Source: Pectobacterium sp. PL152 (GTDB lineage: Bacteria > Pseudomonadota > Gammaproteobacteria > Enterobacterales > Enterobacteriaceae). From it: DNA of 64,000 nt. Positions 9,215 through 19,531 of this stretch are shown in pieces. The stretch spans positions 1,488,001-1,552,000 of the forward strand of contig CP091064.1 of NCBI GenBank assembly GCA_021907015.1, in the 5' to 3' direction. Within the stretch, counting starts at the first letter, position 1, and every line of letters begins with the position of its first letter. The notes under the pieces were generated by a model. It searched no databases. It was not told the origin of the DNA and worked only from the letters and a program-made list of their open reading frames with translations. A program made the position numbers and the translations under genes.

Positions 9215-9655
9215 TGCCAGACAGGGAAAAATCTGAATTACGCGCAAAAATGACGGGCAAGGCCGTATTTAATACCAACTTGTTTGAATACTGCATGTTT
9301 TAATACGACCAGCTTTAGTACAAAAGTGTGCGCCAACAGATATTTTTTCCCGGATGTGGCTGCTAGGATGACGCCACTGTTTGGCACTCGATTGTCGTTT
9401 ACAGAGTGAACAAACCAGGTAAATAAAACAGGGTGGCAAAAAGCCACACGATTTCATCGTCGTCAGGGAAATAATAGCCGCACAGCGGCACCTTCGTGAC
9501 GATCACCACGCTGTACCCTACATACAGTCTGATGAAATTAGCGTAATGGCCCCAGGCCTTTCAGGCAATAATACCGACTCTTCGCGAGTCGGTATTATTG
9601 TCAGGCTCTGTCGCTCAGTCCTTGTCTCCAACCGTCCGCCTCCCGTCACACCTCG
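9215..9655. other. Intergenic stretch between pspG and P450, with hairpins
   Basis: No supported gene is seen. The stretch contains a small GTGGC/GCCAC hairpin near 9433 and, near its right end, a perfect 15-bp inverted repeat listed separately. The two flanking genes converge on this gap. Confidence 0.5.
9566..9600. terminator. Perfect 15-bp hairpin between convergent genes
   Basis: CAATAATACCGACTC, loop TTCGC, then the exact complement. The stem is long and perfect but has no T-run on either side. Its position between convergent pspG and P450 fits a bidirectional terminator or a transcript 3' end. Confidence 0.55.
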
Positions 9656-11039
9656 CTATTGCAACAACTCGCGCTTGTGCAGCTTCACACGAAAGCCCGA
9701 TGGCGTTACCGTAAAAGCAAAACTCTCCGTAACGGCCGATGCAGGCTGCTGCGCTTCTACGCGAAACCCGCTACACAATGCATGAAACCCCAGTTTCACT
9801 TCCATTAATGCCAGCGAGCGCCCGGGGCACATACGCGGCCCGCCGCCAAAGGGCTGAAGATCGGAAAAGCCGCCTTTCCGCGCTCAAGCCATCGCTCAGG
9901 CACGAAATCATAGGGCTGCTGAAATAACGCATCATCAAACCCGCTCGCATTCAGCATCAGCAGCAGAGGCGTCCCCTTTTGATCAGGAAATCATCAATAA
10001 CCGTGTTCTTCGTTGGCTCAAGATACAGCAGGGGGCAACGGGCTTGAGCCGCATCGATTCATACATCGCTGCCGTAAGCCAGGGCATACGCGGAAGCGGC
10101 CACGGAAGGATCCCACCAGCCCCATCAGCCGCCTCTTTGCACTCCTGAAACACGCTCTCCTCTACCGAAGGTGCCGAGCAAAGCAGGAAACTCATCCAGG
10201 CAAGCGTATTCGCCGTCGTGTCTTCCCCGGCGATAAGAAGCGTAATCGCATTCGCCACAATGTCGTCGTCTTTCAGCATCTCGTCTTTTTCTGCTCAGCA
10301 AGCATCACCTGTAGCATATTCTCTGGTGCTTCCATTAGCTGCGGGTTTAGCTGGATGCGTTTGCGCTGGCGATAAATAAATCCATCAACGTACTCGCGAA
10401 TCTGGCTCAAACTTGCATCGAACTGCTTATCTCGCTCCCGCTTGATGTATCGCCATAGGGGAATCGGAGAATCACAGCGTTCGTTAATCACAGGAAACAG
10501 ACGGCGTAAACTTTGCGAGAGCGGGTTATCCCCTGTTCAAGGGTATTCACGTCTTCACCGAAAGCCAGCAATGACGTGATATCAACCGTATAGCGCTTGA
10601 ATTCCTCCACCAGCGCGACGGTCTCCCCAGTTTCAGCCAACATCGTGAAACGGTCAGATAGCCGGGAGGTCACCTTCCTGAGGCTGGGATAGAAATACTT
10701 CAAATGGGCAGGCTGAAACATCGGTTCTGTCAACCTGCGCTGGTTCTCCCACCGTGTCCCTTCCGATGAGAAAACCCCGTTCAACCCGGCTTCCTGAAAC
10801 ACGGATTCAATGCTGCTGATGCGCCGGAACTCGTCGGGGCGGGATTTCATGATGGTGCGAATCCACTCAGCGTCAGCAATCACGATCGCTGGCGTCAGCC
10901 CCAACCTTAAGCGATAAAAACGGCCATACTGCGCTTTCCATTGCAGCATCTGTAAGTGGATGTCGCTTCGTTTTAAGTAGTCAACATGCCCGAGAAGGCC
11001 TCGGGTCGGGGGCATGGGCAGGCGTTTGATGGATCTCAT
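9656..11039 (-). CDS. Cytochrome P450 (frameshifted as read)
   Basis: Heme-thiolate monooxygenase of about 460 residues after repair of roughly four frameshifts (near 10490, 10275, 10000 and 9870). In order I see an N-terminal proline-rich hinge (LPMPPTRGLLGHVDYLK), the I-helix oxygen-binding motif AGEDTTAN, the K-helix ExxR within YESMRLKPVAP, the FVPERW meander motif, and the heme loop PFGGGPRMCPGR with the axial cysteine. The start is the ATG at 11039, preceded by AAGGATG. There is no membrane anchor and no ferredoxin partner nearby, so electron donor and substrate are unknown. The family is certain. Whether the gene is functional depends on the frameshifts being errors. Confidence 0.88.
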
Positions 11040-11415
11040 ACTCACATCCTTCTTTCGTGTGTTCAAAGTCAGGCGAGAAATCGCCTGCGAAAACAACCAT
11101 CGAGACAGCGAAGAGGTAAAGAGAGAGCCATTTTTTGAAAAAATACCGTTGAATTTATGCTCACTGCCGCACGTGATACGAGCGAGCGGCGCGGCTTATT
11201 GGGATAGCCATGATGTACGGCTCAGACAACGCATCAGACACAGCATTTGAATGGCTGCCTGAGTCTATATTTTCGTCAAATCCTACAGAGGGGTGTTTAA
11301 GAAACAAACAGTCCGTTTTGGTTTTTTTGTTAAGAAGTAATACCGTGACAGCCCTTTTCCCGCAGTAGGAAAGCGGCGAGGTTATCGCGAGACGTGCGAT
11401 AACCTCATTGCGGGC
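11040..11415. other. Intergenic stretch upstream of P450 and downstream of qor
   Basis: No supported gene. It should hold the P450 promoter. Its left-strand end contains an inverted repeat (11378-11406, stem GAGGTTATCGC with its complement, 7-nt loop) just past the qor stop codon, a likely qor transcript end although no T-run follows. Confidence 0.5.
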
Positions 11416-12402
11416 TTAGCCCGGAATCAGCAGGCATGAGCCCTGCGTGCTGCGGCTTTCCAGCGCCCGATGAGCCGCTTGCGCATCCGACAGCGCGAAT
11501 TGCTGGCTCTGTGGCACATCTACCGTAATCGCTCCGCTGGCGATCAGTGAAAAGAGCGCATTGCTGGCCTGCTCCAGTTCGGCACGGTTGGTGACATAAC
11601 CAAACAGCGACGGACGCGTGACGTACAGCGAACCTTTCTGGTTAAGAATCCCCAGATTGACGCCAGTAACCGGCCCAGATGCATTGCCGAAGCTGACCAT
11701 CAATCCACGGCGACGCAGGCTATCGAGCGAGGCTTCCCAGGTATCTTTCCCGACCGAGTCATACACGACGTTGACCTTCTGCCCATCGGTCAGTTCCGCG
11801 ACGCGCTGTGCAATATTCTCAGTACGGTAATTAATGGTTGCCCAGGCACCCGCTTGTGTCGCGCGCTCCGCTTTCTCATCGGAGCCTACCGTCCCAATCA
11901 GCTTCGCCCCCAGCGCCTTCGCCCACTGGCAGGCGATCAACCCAACCCCACCCGCCGCGGCATGGAACAGAAAGACCTCATTTGGCTTGATTTCATACGT
12001 CTGACGCAGCAGGTAATAAACCGTCAGCCCTTTCAGGAAAGAGGCCGCCGCCTGTTCAAAGCTGATGGCATCCGGCAGCAGCGCAACCTTCTCCGCCACC
12101 ACGTTATGCACGTCGCTATACGCCCCCAGCCCGGACTGCGCATACACGACGCGATCGCCCACTTTCAGCACGCTAACACCCGCGCCGACTTTGGTTACGA
12201 CGCCCGCCGCTTCGGTTCCCAGCCCGGAAGGCAAATCAGGCACCGGATACAGGCCGCTGCGAATATAGGTATCGATAAAATTAATGCCGATGGCGCGGTT
12301 CTCAACCTGCACCTCTCCCGCAGCGGGGTCAGCCGGTGTGAAATCCACATATTGCAGAACCTCTGGGCCACCATAAGCTCGGAACTGAACGCGTTTTGCC
12401 AT
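11416..12402 (-). CDS. qor: NADPH:quinone oxidoreductase (zeta-crystallin-like)
   Basis: Cytoplasmic NADPH-dependent quinone reductase of the zinc-free medium-chain dehydrogenase family, 328 residues. The GroES-like N-terminal half contains GINFIDTYIRSGLYP. The Rossmann half has the AAAGGVGLIACQWAK nucleotide-binding motif (about residues 148-162) and NYRTENIAQRV. It reads intact and normal in length (E. coli Qor 327). It is divergent from dnaB across about 114 bp, as in other Enterobacteria, which supports the name. Confidence 0.95.
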   Translation of the reverse strand: MAKRVQFRAYGGPEVLQYVDFTPADPAAGEVQVENRAIGINFIDTYIRSGLYPVPDLPSGLGTEAAGVVTKVGAGVSVLKVGDRVVYAQSGLGAYSDVHNVVAEKVALLPDAISFEQAAASFLKGLTVYYLLRQTYEIKPNEVFLFHAAAGGVGLIACQWAKALGAKLIGTVGSDEKAERATQAGAWATINYRTENIAQRVAELTDGQKVNVVYDSVGKDTWEASLDSLRRRGLMVSFGNASGPVTGVNLGILNQKGSLYVTRPSLFGYVTNRAELEQASNALFSLIASGAITVDVPQSQQFALSDAQAAHRALESRSTQGSCLLIPG

Positions 12403-12516
12403 GTTATCTCCTTAATCGTGACAGGTTCGTCATTGCTCTATTATGGATATGGATTGTGTTATTTCATACAATGCCCCCTAATCCAACGGCAAATCAACCG
12501 GTAAAGAACCCGTTTC

Positions 12517-13921
12517 ATGGCAGAGAAAAGACCCACCAATAAATCGAATGAACCCCGTGACCGCCAGATGGAAGGTCTGAAACTTCCGCCACATTCGCTG
12601 GAAGCGGAGCAATCGGTATTGGGTGGCCTGATGCTCGACAATGAACGCTGGGATAATGTCGCCGAGCGTGTTGTCGCGAATGACTTCTATAACCGCGCCC
12701 ACCGCCTGATTTTCACCGAGATGCAGCGTCTGCTCGAAATGAGCAAACCGATCGATCTGATTACGCTGTCCGAATCGCTCGAGCTACAAGGCTCGCTGGA
12801 ATCCGCCGGTGGCTTCGCCTATCTGGCTGAGCTGGCAAAAACACCCCAAGTGCCGCGAACATCGGGGCTTATGCCGATATCGTGCGTGAGCGCGCCGTGG
12901 TGCGTGAAATGATCTCCGTCGCCAATGAGATCGCCGATGCGGGTTACGATCCGCAAGGGCGTAGCAGTGAAGATCTGCTCGATCTCGCGGAATCCCGCGT
13001 CTTCCAAATCGCCGAAAACCGCGCCAGCAAAGATGAAGGCCCAAAAAGCATCGACCGCATTCTGGAAGATACCGTTTCTCGTATCGAACAACTGTATCAG
13101 CGCCCACACGACGGCGTAACTGGCGTGTCTACCGGCTATCAGGATCTGGATAAAAAGACCGCAGGCTTGCAGAAATCTGACCTGATCATCGTCGCCGCGC
13201 GCCCTCGATGGGGAAAACCACCTTCGCGATGAACTTGTGTGAAAACGCCGCGATGATGCAGGATAAACCGGTGCTGATCTTCAGTCTGGAGATGCCCGGC
13301 GAACAGATCATGATGCGTATGCTGGCTTCGCTGTCCCGCGTGGATCAGACCCGTATTCGTACCGGCCAACTCGATGACGAGGACTGGGCGCGTATTTCCA
13401 GCACCATGGGGATCCTGCTGGAAAAGCGCAACATGTACATCGATGATTCCTCCGGCCTGACGCCAACCGAAGTGCGATCCCGCGCCCGCCGCGTGTTCCG
13501 TGAACATGACGGCCTGAGCCTGATCATGATCGACTACCTGCAGTTGATGCGCGTGCCGTCGCTGTCCGACAACCGTACGCTGGAAATTGCGGAAATTTCC
13601 CGCTCGCTCAAAGCGCTGGCAAAAGAATTGCAGGTTCCGGTCGTCGCCCTGTCGCAGCTTAACCGTAGTCTGGAACAGCGCGCCGATAAGCGCCCGGTTA
13701 ACTCGGATCTGCGTGAATCCGGCTCTATCGAGCAGGATGCCGACCTGATTATGTTTATCTACCGTGATGAGGTTTATCACGAAAACAGCGACCTGAAAGG
13801 CATCGCTGAAATCATTTTGAGGAAACAGCGTAACGGCCCGATTGGTTCCGTTCGTTTGACCTTTAACGGGCAGTGGTCGCGCTTTGATAACTATGCCGGC
13901 CCACAATATGACGATGAATAA
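12517..13921 (+). CDS. dnaB: Replicative DNA helicase DnaB (frameshifted as read)
   Basis: Hexameric 5'-3' helicase that unwinds DNA at the replication fork, about 468 residues. The N-terminal primase-interacting domain (SLEAEQSVLGGLMLDNERW) is followed by the RecA-like ATPase with Walker A (RPSMGKTT after repair), Walker B (LIMIDYLQLM), and DLRESGSIEQDADLIMFIYR. The frame breaks near 12840 in an A-run (AKNTPSAANIGAY reads correctly once one A is restored) and near 13205, inside the Walker A codons, where one C is missing. The gene is essential, so these breaks must be sequence errors. They calibrate how other frameshifts in the window should be read. Confidence 0.96.
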
Positions 13922-13962
13922 CGCAGCGCTCAGCAATGACAACACTGCACTAAGGAAAAAGA

Positions 13963-15045
13963 ATGAAAACGGCAACTGCCGTCATTAACCGGCGTGCTTT
14001 GCGCCACAACCTGCAACGTATCCGCCAGCTCGCGCCTGGCAGCCAGGTCGTTGCCATCGTGAAAACCAACGCCTATGGCCACGGTATGATCGACGCTGCC
14101 CATACCTTTTGCGACGCTGACTGCTACGGTGTCGCACGCCTCTCCGAAGCGCTGGCGTTGCGCGCGGCGGGCATCACCAAGCCTATCGTCCTGCTGGAAG
14201 GCTTTTTCTCCGCCGACGACCTTCCGCTTCTGGTCGAGCACCAGCTAGAAACCGCCGTTCACAGCCCCGAACAGCTTGCCGCGCTGGAGCAGGCTACGCT
14301 GTCACAGCCGCTACGCGTGTGGATGAAGCTCGATACCGGTATGCACCGGCTTGGCGTTCTGCCGGAACACGCCGACGCGTTTTGGCAGCACCTGACCGCA
14401 TGTCGCAATGTGGTTCAGCCGGTCAATATCATGAGCCACTTTTCCCGCGCCGATGAGCCCGAAGCCGGCACCACCGAACGCCAGTTGGCCTGCTTCGATG
14501 CCTTTACGCAGGATAAACCCGGCGCACAGTCCATCGCAGCCTCCGGCGGCATTCTGCTGTGGCCGCAGTCGCACCGCGATCGCGTCCGCCCTGGCATCAT
14601 TCTCTATGGCGTGTCGCCGCTGGATAACGAAGACGCCGCGCATTTCGGCTTCCAGCCTGCGATGACCTTTACGTCGCACCTGATCGCCGTTCGCGAACAC
14701 CACGCGGGCGAGGCGGTCGGTTACGGCGGCATCTGGACCAGCCCGCGCAATACTCGTCTGGGCGTGGTCGCCGTCGGCTACGGTGATGGCTACCCGCGCT
14801 GCGCGCCAGCTGGCACGCCCGTGCTCATCAACGGGCGTGAGGTGCCGCTTTCCGGCCGCGTATCGATGGATATGATCACGGTGGATTTAGGGCCGGATGC
14901 GCAGGACAAGGTTGGCGATGAAGTCATCCTGTGGGGGCCGACGCTACCGGTTGAACGCATTGCCGCGCATACAGGCGCCAGCGCCTACGAACTGATTACG
15001 CGCTTAACACAGCGCACCGTATTGGAATACGTCGACGGTGAGTAA
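13963..15045 (+). CDS. alr: Alanine racemase, biosynthetic
   Basis: PLP enzyme that interconverts L- and D-alanine for peptidoglycan synthesis. The 360 residues comprise an N-terminal TIM barrel with the PLP lysine in [12 protein letters not shown] (K34) and a C-terminal beta domain with [14 protein letters not shown]. The second catalytic base, a tyrosine, sits in GYGDGYPRC. It reads intact, with an AAGGAAA ribosome site. It follows dnaB by about 40 bp, as in E. coli, which points to Alr rather than the catabolic DadX. Confidence 0.96.
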   Translation: MKTATAVINRRALRHNLQRIRQLAPGSQVVAIVKTNAYGHGMIDAAHTFCDADCYGVARLSEALALRAAGITKPIVLLEGFFSADDLPLLVEHQLETAVHSPEQLAALEQATLSQPLRVWMKLDTGMHRLGVLPEHADAFWQHLTACRNVVQPVNIMSHFSRADEPEAGTTERQLACFDAFTQDKPGAQSIAASGGILLWPQSHRDRVRPGIILYGVSPLDNEDAAHFGFQPAMTFTSHLIAVREHHAGEAVGYGGIWTSPRNTRLGVVAVGYGDGYPRCAPAGTPVLINGREVPLSGRVSMDMITVDLGPDAQDKVGDEVILWGPTLPVERIAAHTGASAYELITRLTQRTVLEYVDGE

Positions 15046-15676
15046 AAACGGACTGGTTGGTTTTTATCGGCAGGCTCATGGCTTGCCGGCTTTCAGACGG
15101 GTTATCTACTATGCGGCAAGCTGGTTTGCCGCATCCGCTATCCTGACGCTGTTTGCCTTCATTAATTACTCGACCCTGAAACCGACGGATGTCGGCGGCA
15201 CGCTGTTTGGCGGCATGTTTAGCGCGATGTTCGATCTGATTTACTGGTCTTTCGCGGCGTCGGGATTCTGCTTTCTGGCGCTCTTTCGGCTCTCGGGATG
15301 GCGTGTTGCCTGGGTGCTTGCAGGACTGGTGCAAATCGGCATCAGCGCCCTGTGGCGGGTTCAATATTGGCAAGAGTATGAAAACGACAATTTGATACTC
15401 TCACCCATGCCCGGTGAGCTGTATGTTTCCATGCTGGTAGGCGCAGGCATGGCCGCTATCGGCATCGTGAAATATCGACACGCGCGGCGCAACCCGATAG
15501 CACCACGCCCAACGTATGCTAAAGCCATCGCCGCACTGCTGCTCGTTGCGCTTTATCTAGCGCTTCCGCTACATCTCTACCTACGTGAACCCCTCCCCTA
15601 CTGCGCCTTTAGCCCTGACGGGCAGCAGCTCAGTATCTGTCTGGGAGACAATGACGAGCGGATCATTGTGGAGTGA
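15038..15676 (+). CDS. Integral membrane protein of unknown function
   Basis: A 212-residue protein that I do not recognise. It starts with GTG at 15038 and overlaps the end of alr by 8 bp, so it is probably co-translated with alr. About five hydrophobic segments are visible (around residues 24-42, 60-83, 88-108, 129-146 and 162-178), then a short hydrophilic C-terminus ([19 protein letters not shown]). No catalytic motif is seen. The coupling to alr might suggest an envelope role, but this is weak inference. Confidence 0.6.
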   Translation: MSKNGLVGFYRQAHGLPAFRRVIYYAASWFAASAILTLFAFINYSTLKPTDVGGTLFGGMFSAMFDLIYWSFAASGFCFLALFRLSGWRVAWVLAGLVQIGISALWRVQYWQEYENDNLILSPMPGELYVSMLVGAGMAAIGIVKYRHARRNPIAPRPTYAKAIAALLLVALYLALPLHLYLREPLPYCAFSPDGQQLSICLGDNDERIIVE

Positions 15677-15731
15677 TGCGGATTGGATCAGATGGGGTGG
15701 AGAATAAAACCTGTAGCAGGCATCTTCTCAA

Positions 15732-15860
15732 CCCTTTTTTTAACGACGAGTCGTAACTTACTGATTTTTAATCACTCGGTGCCACGACTATAAAAAAGGG
15801 TTTTCCGAGAAAATAAGATATTCTCTTTAATAATCTAATGATTAGTGAAAAATTCTTACC
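15732..15860 (+). promoter_or_regulatory. CRISPR leader of array A with IHF-like site
   Basis: AT-rich leader directly before the first repeat. Its left part (15732-15800) is a block bounded by CCCTTTTT and AAAAAAGGG, shared with the other three arrays. Inside is an IHF-like site on the reverse strand (15754-15766, TAACTTACTGATT, one mismatch to YAANNNNTTGATW). A TATTCTCTTTAATAATCT segment closer to the repeat is shared with leader C. IHF assists spacer integration in type I-F systems. Confidence 0.8.
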
Positions 15861-16246
15861 GTTCACTGCCGTATAGGCAGCTTAGAAAATAGAAGAAAGA
15901 AACGACAACGAAGTCAGACAGTTCACTGCCGTATAGGCAGCTTAGAAAGTGACCATTACAATCAAAAACCCGATGAAGGGGTTCACTGCCGTATAGGCAG
16001 CAGAAAACTAACCAGCGGCACTGTTGCCGTCAAGGTCTGTTCACTGCCGTATAGGCAGCTTAGAAAGGCTCTAATTCTGTTTTATAAACAGCCTTGACGT
16101 TCACTGCCGTATAGGCAGCTTAGAAATCAAGCAGCACCACCAGCTCCGCGTTTCGCGTGTTCACTGCCGTATAGGCAGCTTAGAAATGGGCGTGATTTAC
16201 CGGATGCTGTGATGGCCTGTTCACTGCCGTATAGGCAGCTTAGAAA
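15861..16246 (+). CRISPR. Type I-F CRISPR array A, 7 repeats, 6 spacers
   Basis: Seven repeats start at 15861, 15921, 15981, 16039, 16099, 16159 and 16219. The repeats are 28 nt (GTTCACTGCCGTATAGGCAG plus CTTAGAAA) with 32-nt spacers. The third repeat is 26 nt and ends CAGAAA, having lost two T's from the region that becomes the crRNA 5' handle. The palindromic GCTGCC/GGCAGC core is the Cas6f stem. The array lies 9 kb from the cas genes next to core genes, and its leader is at the left, so transcription runs rightward. The last repeat is not degenerate. Confidence 0.98.
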
Positions 16247-16348
16247 ATAAAACGCAGCAAAAGTCAGGAATAAAAAACTCATAGGCAACACGGCCTAAAA
16301 AGCTGGTAGTCTGTTTGGCCGACTGCCTGATACTGTTTAGGAAACGCG

Positions 16349-16828
16349 ATGTACCACATTGATGATTTCGATCTGAAAATCCTGACGCTGCTACAGACGA
16401 ATGGCCGCCTGACCAATCAGGAACTGAGCGATCTGGTTGGGCTTTCCGCCTCGCAGTGTTCCCGCCGTCGCATCGCGCTGGAACAGGCACAGCTGATTCT
16501 CGGCTATCATGCCCGCCTATCGCCAAACGCGGTTGGGTTGGAATGCCTGGGGCTAATTGAAGTACGGTTGATTAACCACACCAGCGAATACGTTGAGCGT
16601 TTTCACCAGATGCTGGGAGAAGTGGACGCCATCATCGACGCCTATAAAACCACGGGCGATGCCGATTACCTATTAAAAGTCGCCGTGGCAGATCTACCCG
16701 GACTCAGCACGCTGATTAGCCAGATTCTGTCGCAGAACAAGAGCGTCGCACACCTGAAAACCTCAGTGGTATTAAACCGCCTCAAAGAGAACGGTTTGAT
16801 GATGCCGGAACGGCCTGCGTTGCCCTAA
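16349..16828 (+). CDS. Lrp/AsnC-family transcriptional regulator
   Basis: A 159-residue feast/famine regulator. The N-terminal HTH is FDLKILTLLQTNGRLTNQEL then SDLVGLSASQCSRRR (residues 7-42), followed by a C-terminal RAM ligand-binding domain containing YKTTGDADYLLKVAVADL. Length is normal. It reads intact. It stands alone, 102 bp after array A and in the same direction, so array transcripts could run into it. The target genes are unknown; the adjacent yitT-tyrB genes suggest amino-acid metabolism, but this is only position. Confidence 0.88.
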   Translation: MYHIDDFDLKILTLLQTNGRLTNQELSDLVGLSASQCSRRRIALEQAQLILGYHARLSPNAVGLECLGLIEVRLINHTSEYVERFHQMLGEVDAIIDAYKTTGDADYLLKVAVADLPGLSTLISQILSQNKSVAHLKTSVVLNRLKENGLMMPERPALP

Positions 16829-17018
16829 ATTGGGGCAATCGCCTCTATTTGGTGCAAGAAAGGAATAATTCGCGCAATAAATCACAAGAAACGCACGAAC
16901 CAACCAAATAAAGAATAACAAACGCATGAATCACGCATTATTTTCACTCATATAATTCAATGCGTTGCTCTTATTGCAGGCGATATTACATACAGGCCAG
17001 TCGCTAAGCGGCACTATC

Positions 17019-17034
17019 TGGTGCGATTCTTGCT
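17019..17034 (+). promoter_or_regulatory. Sigma-54-like promoter upstream of the YitT-family gene
   Basis: TGGTGCGATTCTTGCT matches the degenerate sigma-54 consensus TGGYRYRNNNNTTGCW at every position. It lies 43 bp before the chosen ATG at 17078, so the start point and leader would be of normal size. An activator site was not identified. Motif-based call only. Confidence 0.65.
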
Positions 17035-17077
17035 TTGGTAAGCACATGTTTTTACGACAATCTGTTGAGTGCTCACC

Positions 17078-17692
17078 ATGGATAACGTTATTCCCACACA
17101 AAAAATATCACACACGCTGCTGGAAGATATTCTGGCGATCTTGATCGGCACGCTGATGGTGTCGTTTGGCGTCATCCTGCTGCGTCAGGCTGGCGCACTC
17201 ACCGGCGGCACCGCAGGCATGGCCTTCCTTATCCACTATCTAACCAACGTCTCCTTTGGTGTCGCCTTTTTCCTGCTGAACCTTCCCTTCTATTATCTGG
17301 CCTTACGCCGCATGGGGTGGGAATTCACGGTGAAAACCTTCTGCGCCGTCGGGCTGGTGTCGCTGTTTTCCGATCTGCACCCGATGTTCGTTCATTTTGA
17401 TCAGCTCAACCCATTCTATGCCACGCTGTTTGGCAATATCATCACCGGTATTGGCTTCGTGGTGCTGTTCCGCCATAAGGCCAGCCTCGGCGGCATGAAT
17501 ATTCTGGCGCTGTATCTTCAGGACAAATATGGCCTGCGGGCGGGAAAACTCCAGATGGGCGTTGACGTTGTGATTGTGCTGACTTCCCTGTTCGTGGTAA
17601 GCATACCCATGTTGATTGCTTCGATTCTGGGGGCAACCATTCTGAACCTGATTATCGCGATGAATCATCGCCCTGGCCGTTATGCGGCCTGA
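17078..17692 (+). CDS. YitT-family membrane protein (DUF161)
   Basis: A 204-residue inner-membrane protein with about five hydrophobic helices, starting with residues 16-36 (ILAILIGTLMVSFGVILLRQ). The glycine-rich GALTGGTAGMAFLIHYLT and RHKASLGGMNILALYLQDKY segments are typical of the YitT family, but the soluble C-terminal domain of longer members is absent. Transport substrate is unknown. The ATG at 17078 is preferred over an upstream GTG. It is preceded by a perfect sigma-54-type motif, unusual for this family. tyrB follows 64 bp later on the same strand, so co-transcription is possible. Confidence 0.82.
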   Translation: MDNVIPTQKISHTLLEDILAILIGTLMVSFGVILLRQAGALTGGTAGMAFLIHYLTNVSFGVAFFLLNLPFYYLALRRMGWEFTVKTFCAVGLVSLFSDLHPMFVHFDQLNPFYATLFGNIITGIGFVVLFRHKASLGGMNILALYLQDKYGLRAGKLQMGVDVVIVLTSLFVVSIPMLIASILGATILNLIIAMNHRPGRYAA

Positions 17693-17756
17693 TTGTCCCC
17701 CACCATCGTCGGGGTTGCGGTACCCATAAAAATGACACACTCAGGAGAGCTACACT

Positions 17757-18950
17757 GTGTTTCAAAACGTTGATACCTATGCCGGAGATCCTATCCTGTC
17801 TCTGATGGAAAAATTCAAACAGGATCCAAGAGCAGATAAGATCAATTTGAGTATCGGGCTCTACTACAACGAGCAGAATATTATCCCGCAGCTGCGCTCC
17901 GTCAGTGCGGCTGAAAGCAGCCTGAAACAGCCAGCGCAGAGCGCGAGCTCTTATCTGCCGATGGAAGGGTTACAACCTTACCGTACCGCGATCCAACACC
18001 TGCTGTTTGGTGAAAACCACGCAGCGCTGGAAGCCGGTCGCATCGCCACCATCCAGACGCTGGGCGGTTCCGGTGCGCTGAAAGTGGGTGCGGATTTCCT
18101 GAAACGCTACTTCCCGAATTCAGAAGTGTGGGTCAGCGATCCAACATGGGAAAACCATATTGCGATTTTTGAGGGCGCGGGCTTTAACGTTCACACCTAC
18201 CCGTATTTCGATGGCGAAAGCTTGGGCGTGAAATTTGACGCCATGCTGACCACGCTGCAAACGCTGCCAGCACGCAGCATCGTACTGCTGCACCCGTGCT
18301 GCCACAACCCGACCGGTTCTGACCTCACCACCGAACAGTGGGATCGCGTCATTGAGGTCATCATCCAGCGTGAGCTGATTCCGTTTATGGACATCGCCTA
18401 TCAGGGCTTTGGCCTCGGGATCGAGCAGGATGCCTATGCGATTCGCGCCGTTGCCAGCGCGGGCGTACCGGCACTCATCGCCAACTCGTTCTCCAAGATT
18501 TTCTCACTGTATAGCGAGCGCGTCGGCGGCCTTTCCGTGGTGTGTGACGATGCCGACAGCGCACAGCGCGTATTGGGTCAGTTAAAAGCCACCGTCCGCC
18601 GCAACTACTCTTCCCCACCGAATTTCGGCGCACAGGTGGTCTCTAAAGTCCTGAACGATGCACAGTTGAACGCCGACTGGAAAGCGGAAGTCGAAGAAAT
18701 GCGCACCCGCATTCTGAGCATGCGTCAGGAACTGGTGTCGGCACTGAAAAACGCGCTGCCGAACCGTAACTTCGACTACCTGCTCACCCAACGTGGCATG
18801 TTCAGCTACACCGGATTCAGCCCAGAACAGGTTGATCGTCTGCGTGAAGAATTCGGCGTCTACCTGATCGCCAGCGGCCGTATGTGCATGGCGGGGCTGA
18901 ACCACAGCAACGTCCAGCGCGTCGCTGCGGCTTTCGCCGCAATTCAGTAA
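17757..18950 (+). CDS. tyrB: Aromatic-amino-acid aminotransferase TyrB
   Basis: Class I PLP aminotransferase that transfers amino groups to make tyrosine, phenylalanine and related amino acids, using glutamate. The 397 residues carry the PLP lysine in [16 protein letters not shown] and the substrate arginine near the C-terminus in [11 protein letters not shown]. The GTG start at 17757 has AGGAGAG at good spacing. Length and sequence fit TyrB better than AspC. It reads intact, and location near alr and dnaB matches the enterobacterial order. Confidence 0.93.
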   Translation: MFQNVDTYAGDPILSLMEKFKQDPRADKINLSIGLYYNEQNIIPQLRSVSAAESSLKQPAQSASSYLPMEGLQPYRTAIQHLLFGENHAALEAGRIATIQTLGGSGALKVGADFLKRYFPNSEVWVSDPTWENHIAIFEGAGFNVHTYPYFDGESLGVKFDAMLTTLQTLPARSIVLLHPCCHNPTGSDLTTEQWDRVIEVIIQRELIPFMDIAYQGFGLGIEQDAYAIRAVASAGVPALIANSFSKIFSLYSERVGGLSVVCDDADSAQRVLGQLKATVRRNYSSPPNFGAQVVSKVLNDAQLNADWKAEVEEMRTRILSMRQELVSALKNALPNRNFDYLLTQRGMFSYTGFSPEQVDRLREEFGVYLIASGRMCMAGLNHSNVQRVAAAFAAIQ

Positions 18951-18964
18951 ATCGTAAAATAATA

Positions 18965-19017
18965 AAGCCACTGGCTTAACCGGCTCACCGTTGTGAACTC
19001 GCTTAACTCAGTGGCTT
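18965..19017. repeat. Inverted repeat after tyrB
   Basis: AAGCCACTG at 18965 and its complement CAGTGGCTT ending at 19017 flank a 35-nt loop that itself contains smaller pairings (AACCGGCTC region). No T-run follows. It may be the tyrB transcript end or a structured leader of the next gene, whose ATG is 16 bp downstream. Confidence 0.4.
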
Positions 19018-19033
19018 GTGTGATAAAAATCCC

Positions 19034-19531
19034 ATGACTCAACTACGCTACCTGAACGGCTACCCTCCGGCGATTGTTGCCCAAGTACAAACGCTCCTCG
19101 ATCAAGGCAAACTCGGCCCCTGGCTGGAAAAAAGATATCCTGACCGCCATCAGATCCAGAGTGATAAGTCGCTCTATCAGTTTGTTGCCGAACTGAAACA
19201 GCGCTATCTGAAAAACGCCCCGGCGATATCAAAGGTGCTTTACGACAATAAACAGAACCCGATAAAAGGGACGCTGGGCACCAATACGTTTGTGGCACGT
19301 GTGCAAGGCGGAAAATTAAAGTCCAACAATGAGATCAGAATAGCGATGCTGTTCCGTGACGGGCCAGAAGATTTCCTGCGGATGATCGTGGTACACGAAC
19401 TCGCCCACCTCAAAGAAAAAGATCACAACAAGGCCTTCTACCAACTCTGCTGCCATATGGATCCTGATTATCACCAGCTGGAATTTGATATGCGCATCTG
19501 GCTAAACTGGCGAGAAATAAATTCAGGTTAG
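19034..19531 (+). CDS. YgjP-like zinc metallopeptidase (DUF45/WLM type)
   Basis: A 165-residue putative zinc peptidase. The metal motif VVHELAHLKEKDHNKAFYQL contains HELAH and a third histidine six residues on, the arrangement of the YgjP/WLM group of gluzincins. The conserved opening MTQLRYLNGYPP and LNWREINS end match enterobacterial homologues as I recall them. The start at 19034 is chosen over an upstream GTG because the family begins here. It has no signal peptide, so it is probably cytoplasmic. The substrate is unknown. It reads intact. Confidence 0.85.
   Translation: MTQLRYLNGYPPAIVAQVQTLLDQGKLGPWLEKRYPDRHQIQSDKSLYQFVAELKQRYLKNAPAISKVLYDNKQNPIKGTLGTNTFVARVQGGKLKSNNEIRIAMLFRDGPEDFLRMIVVHELAHLKEKDHNKAFYQLCCHMDPDYHQLEFDMRIWLNWREINSG

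Noticed and set aside
13139-13975. 278-codon minus-strand open frame over dnaB
   Set aside because: It is antisense to dnaB and the start of alr; the coding sense strand is clear.
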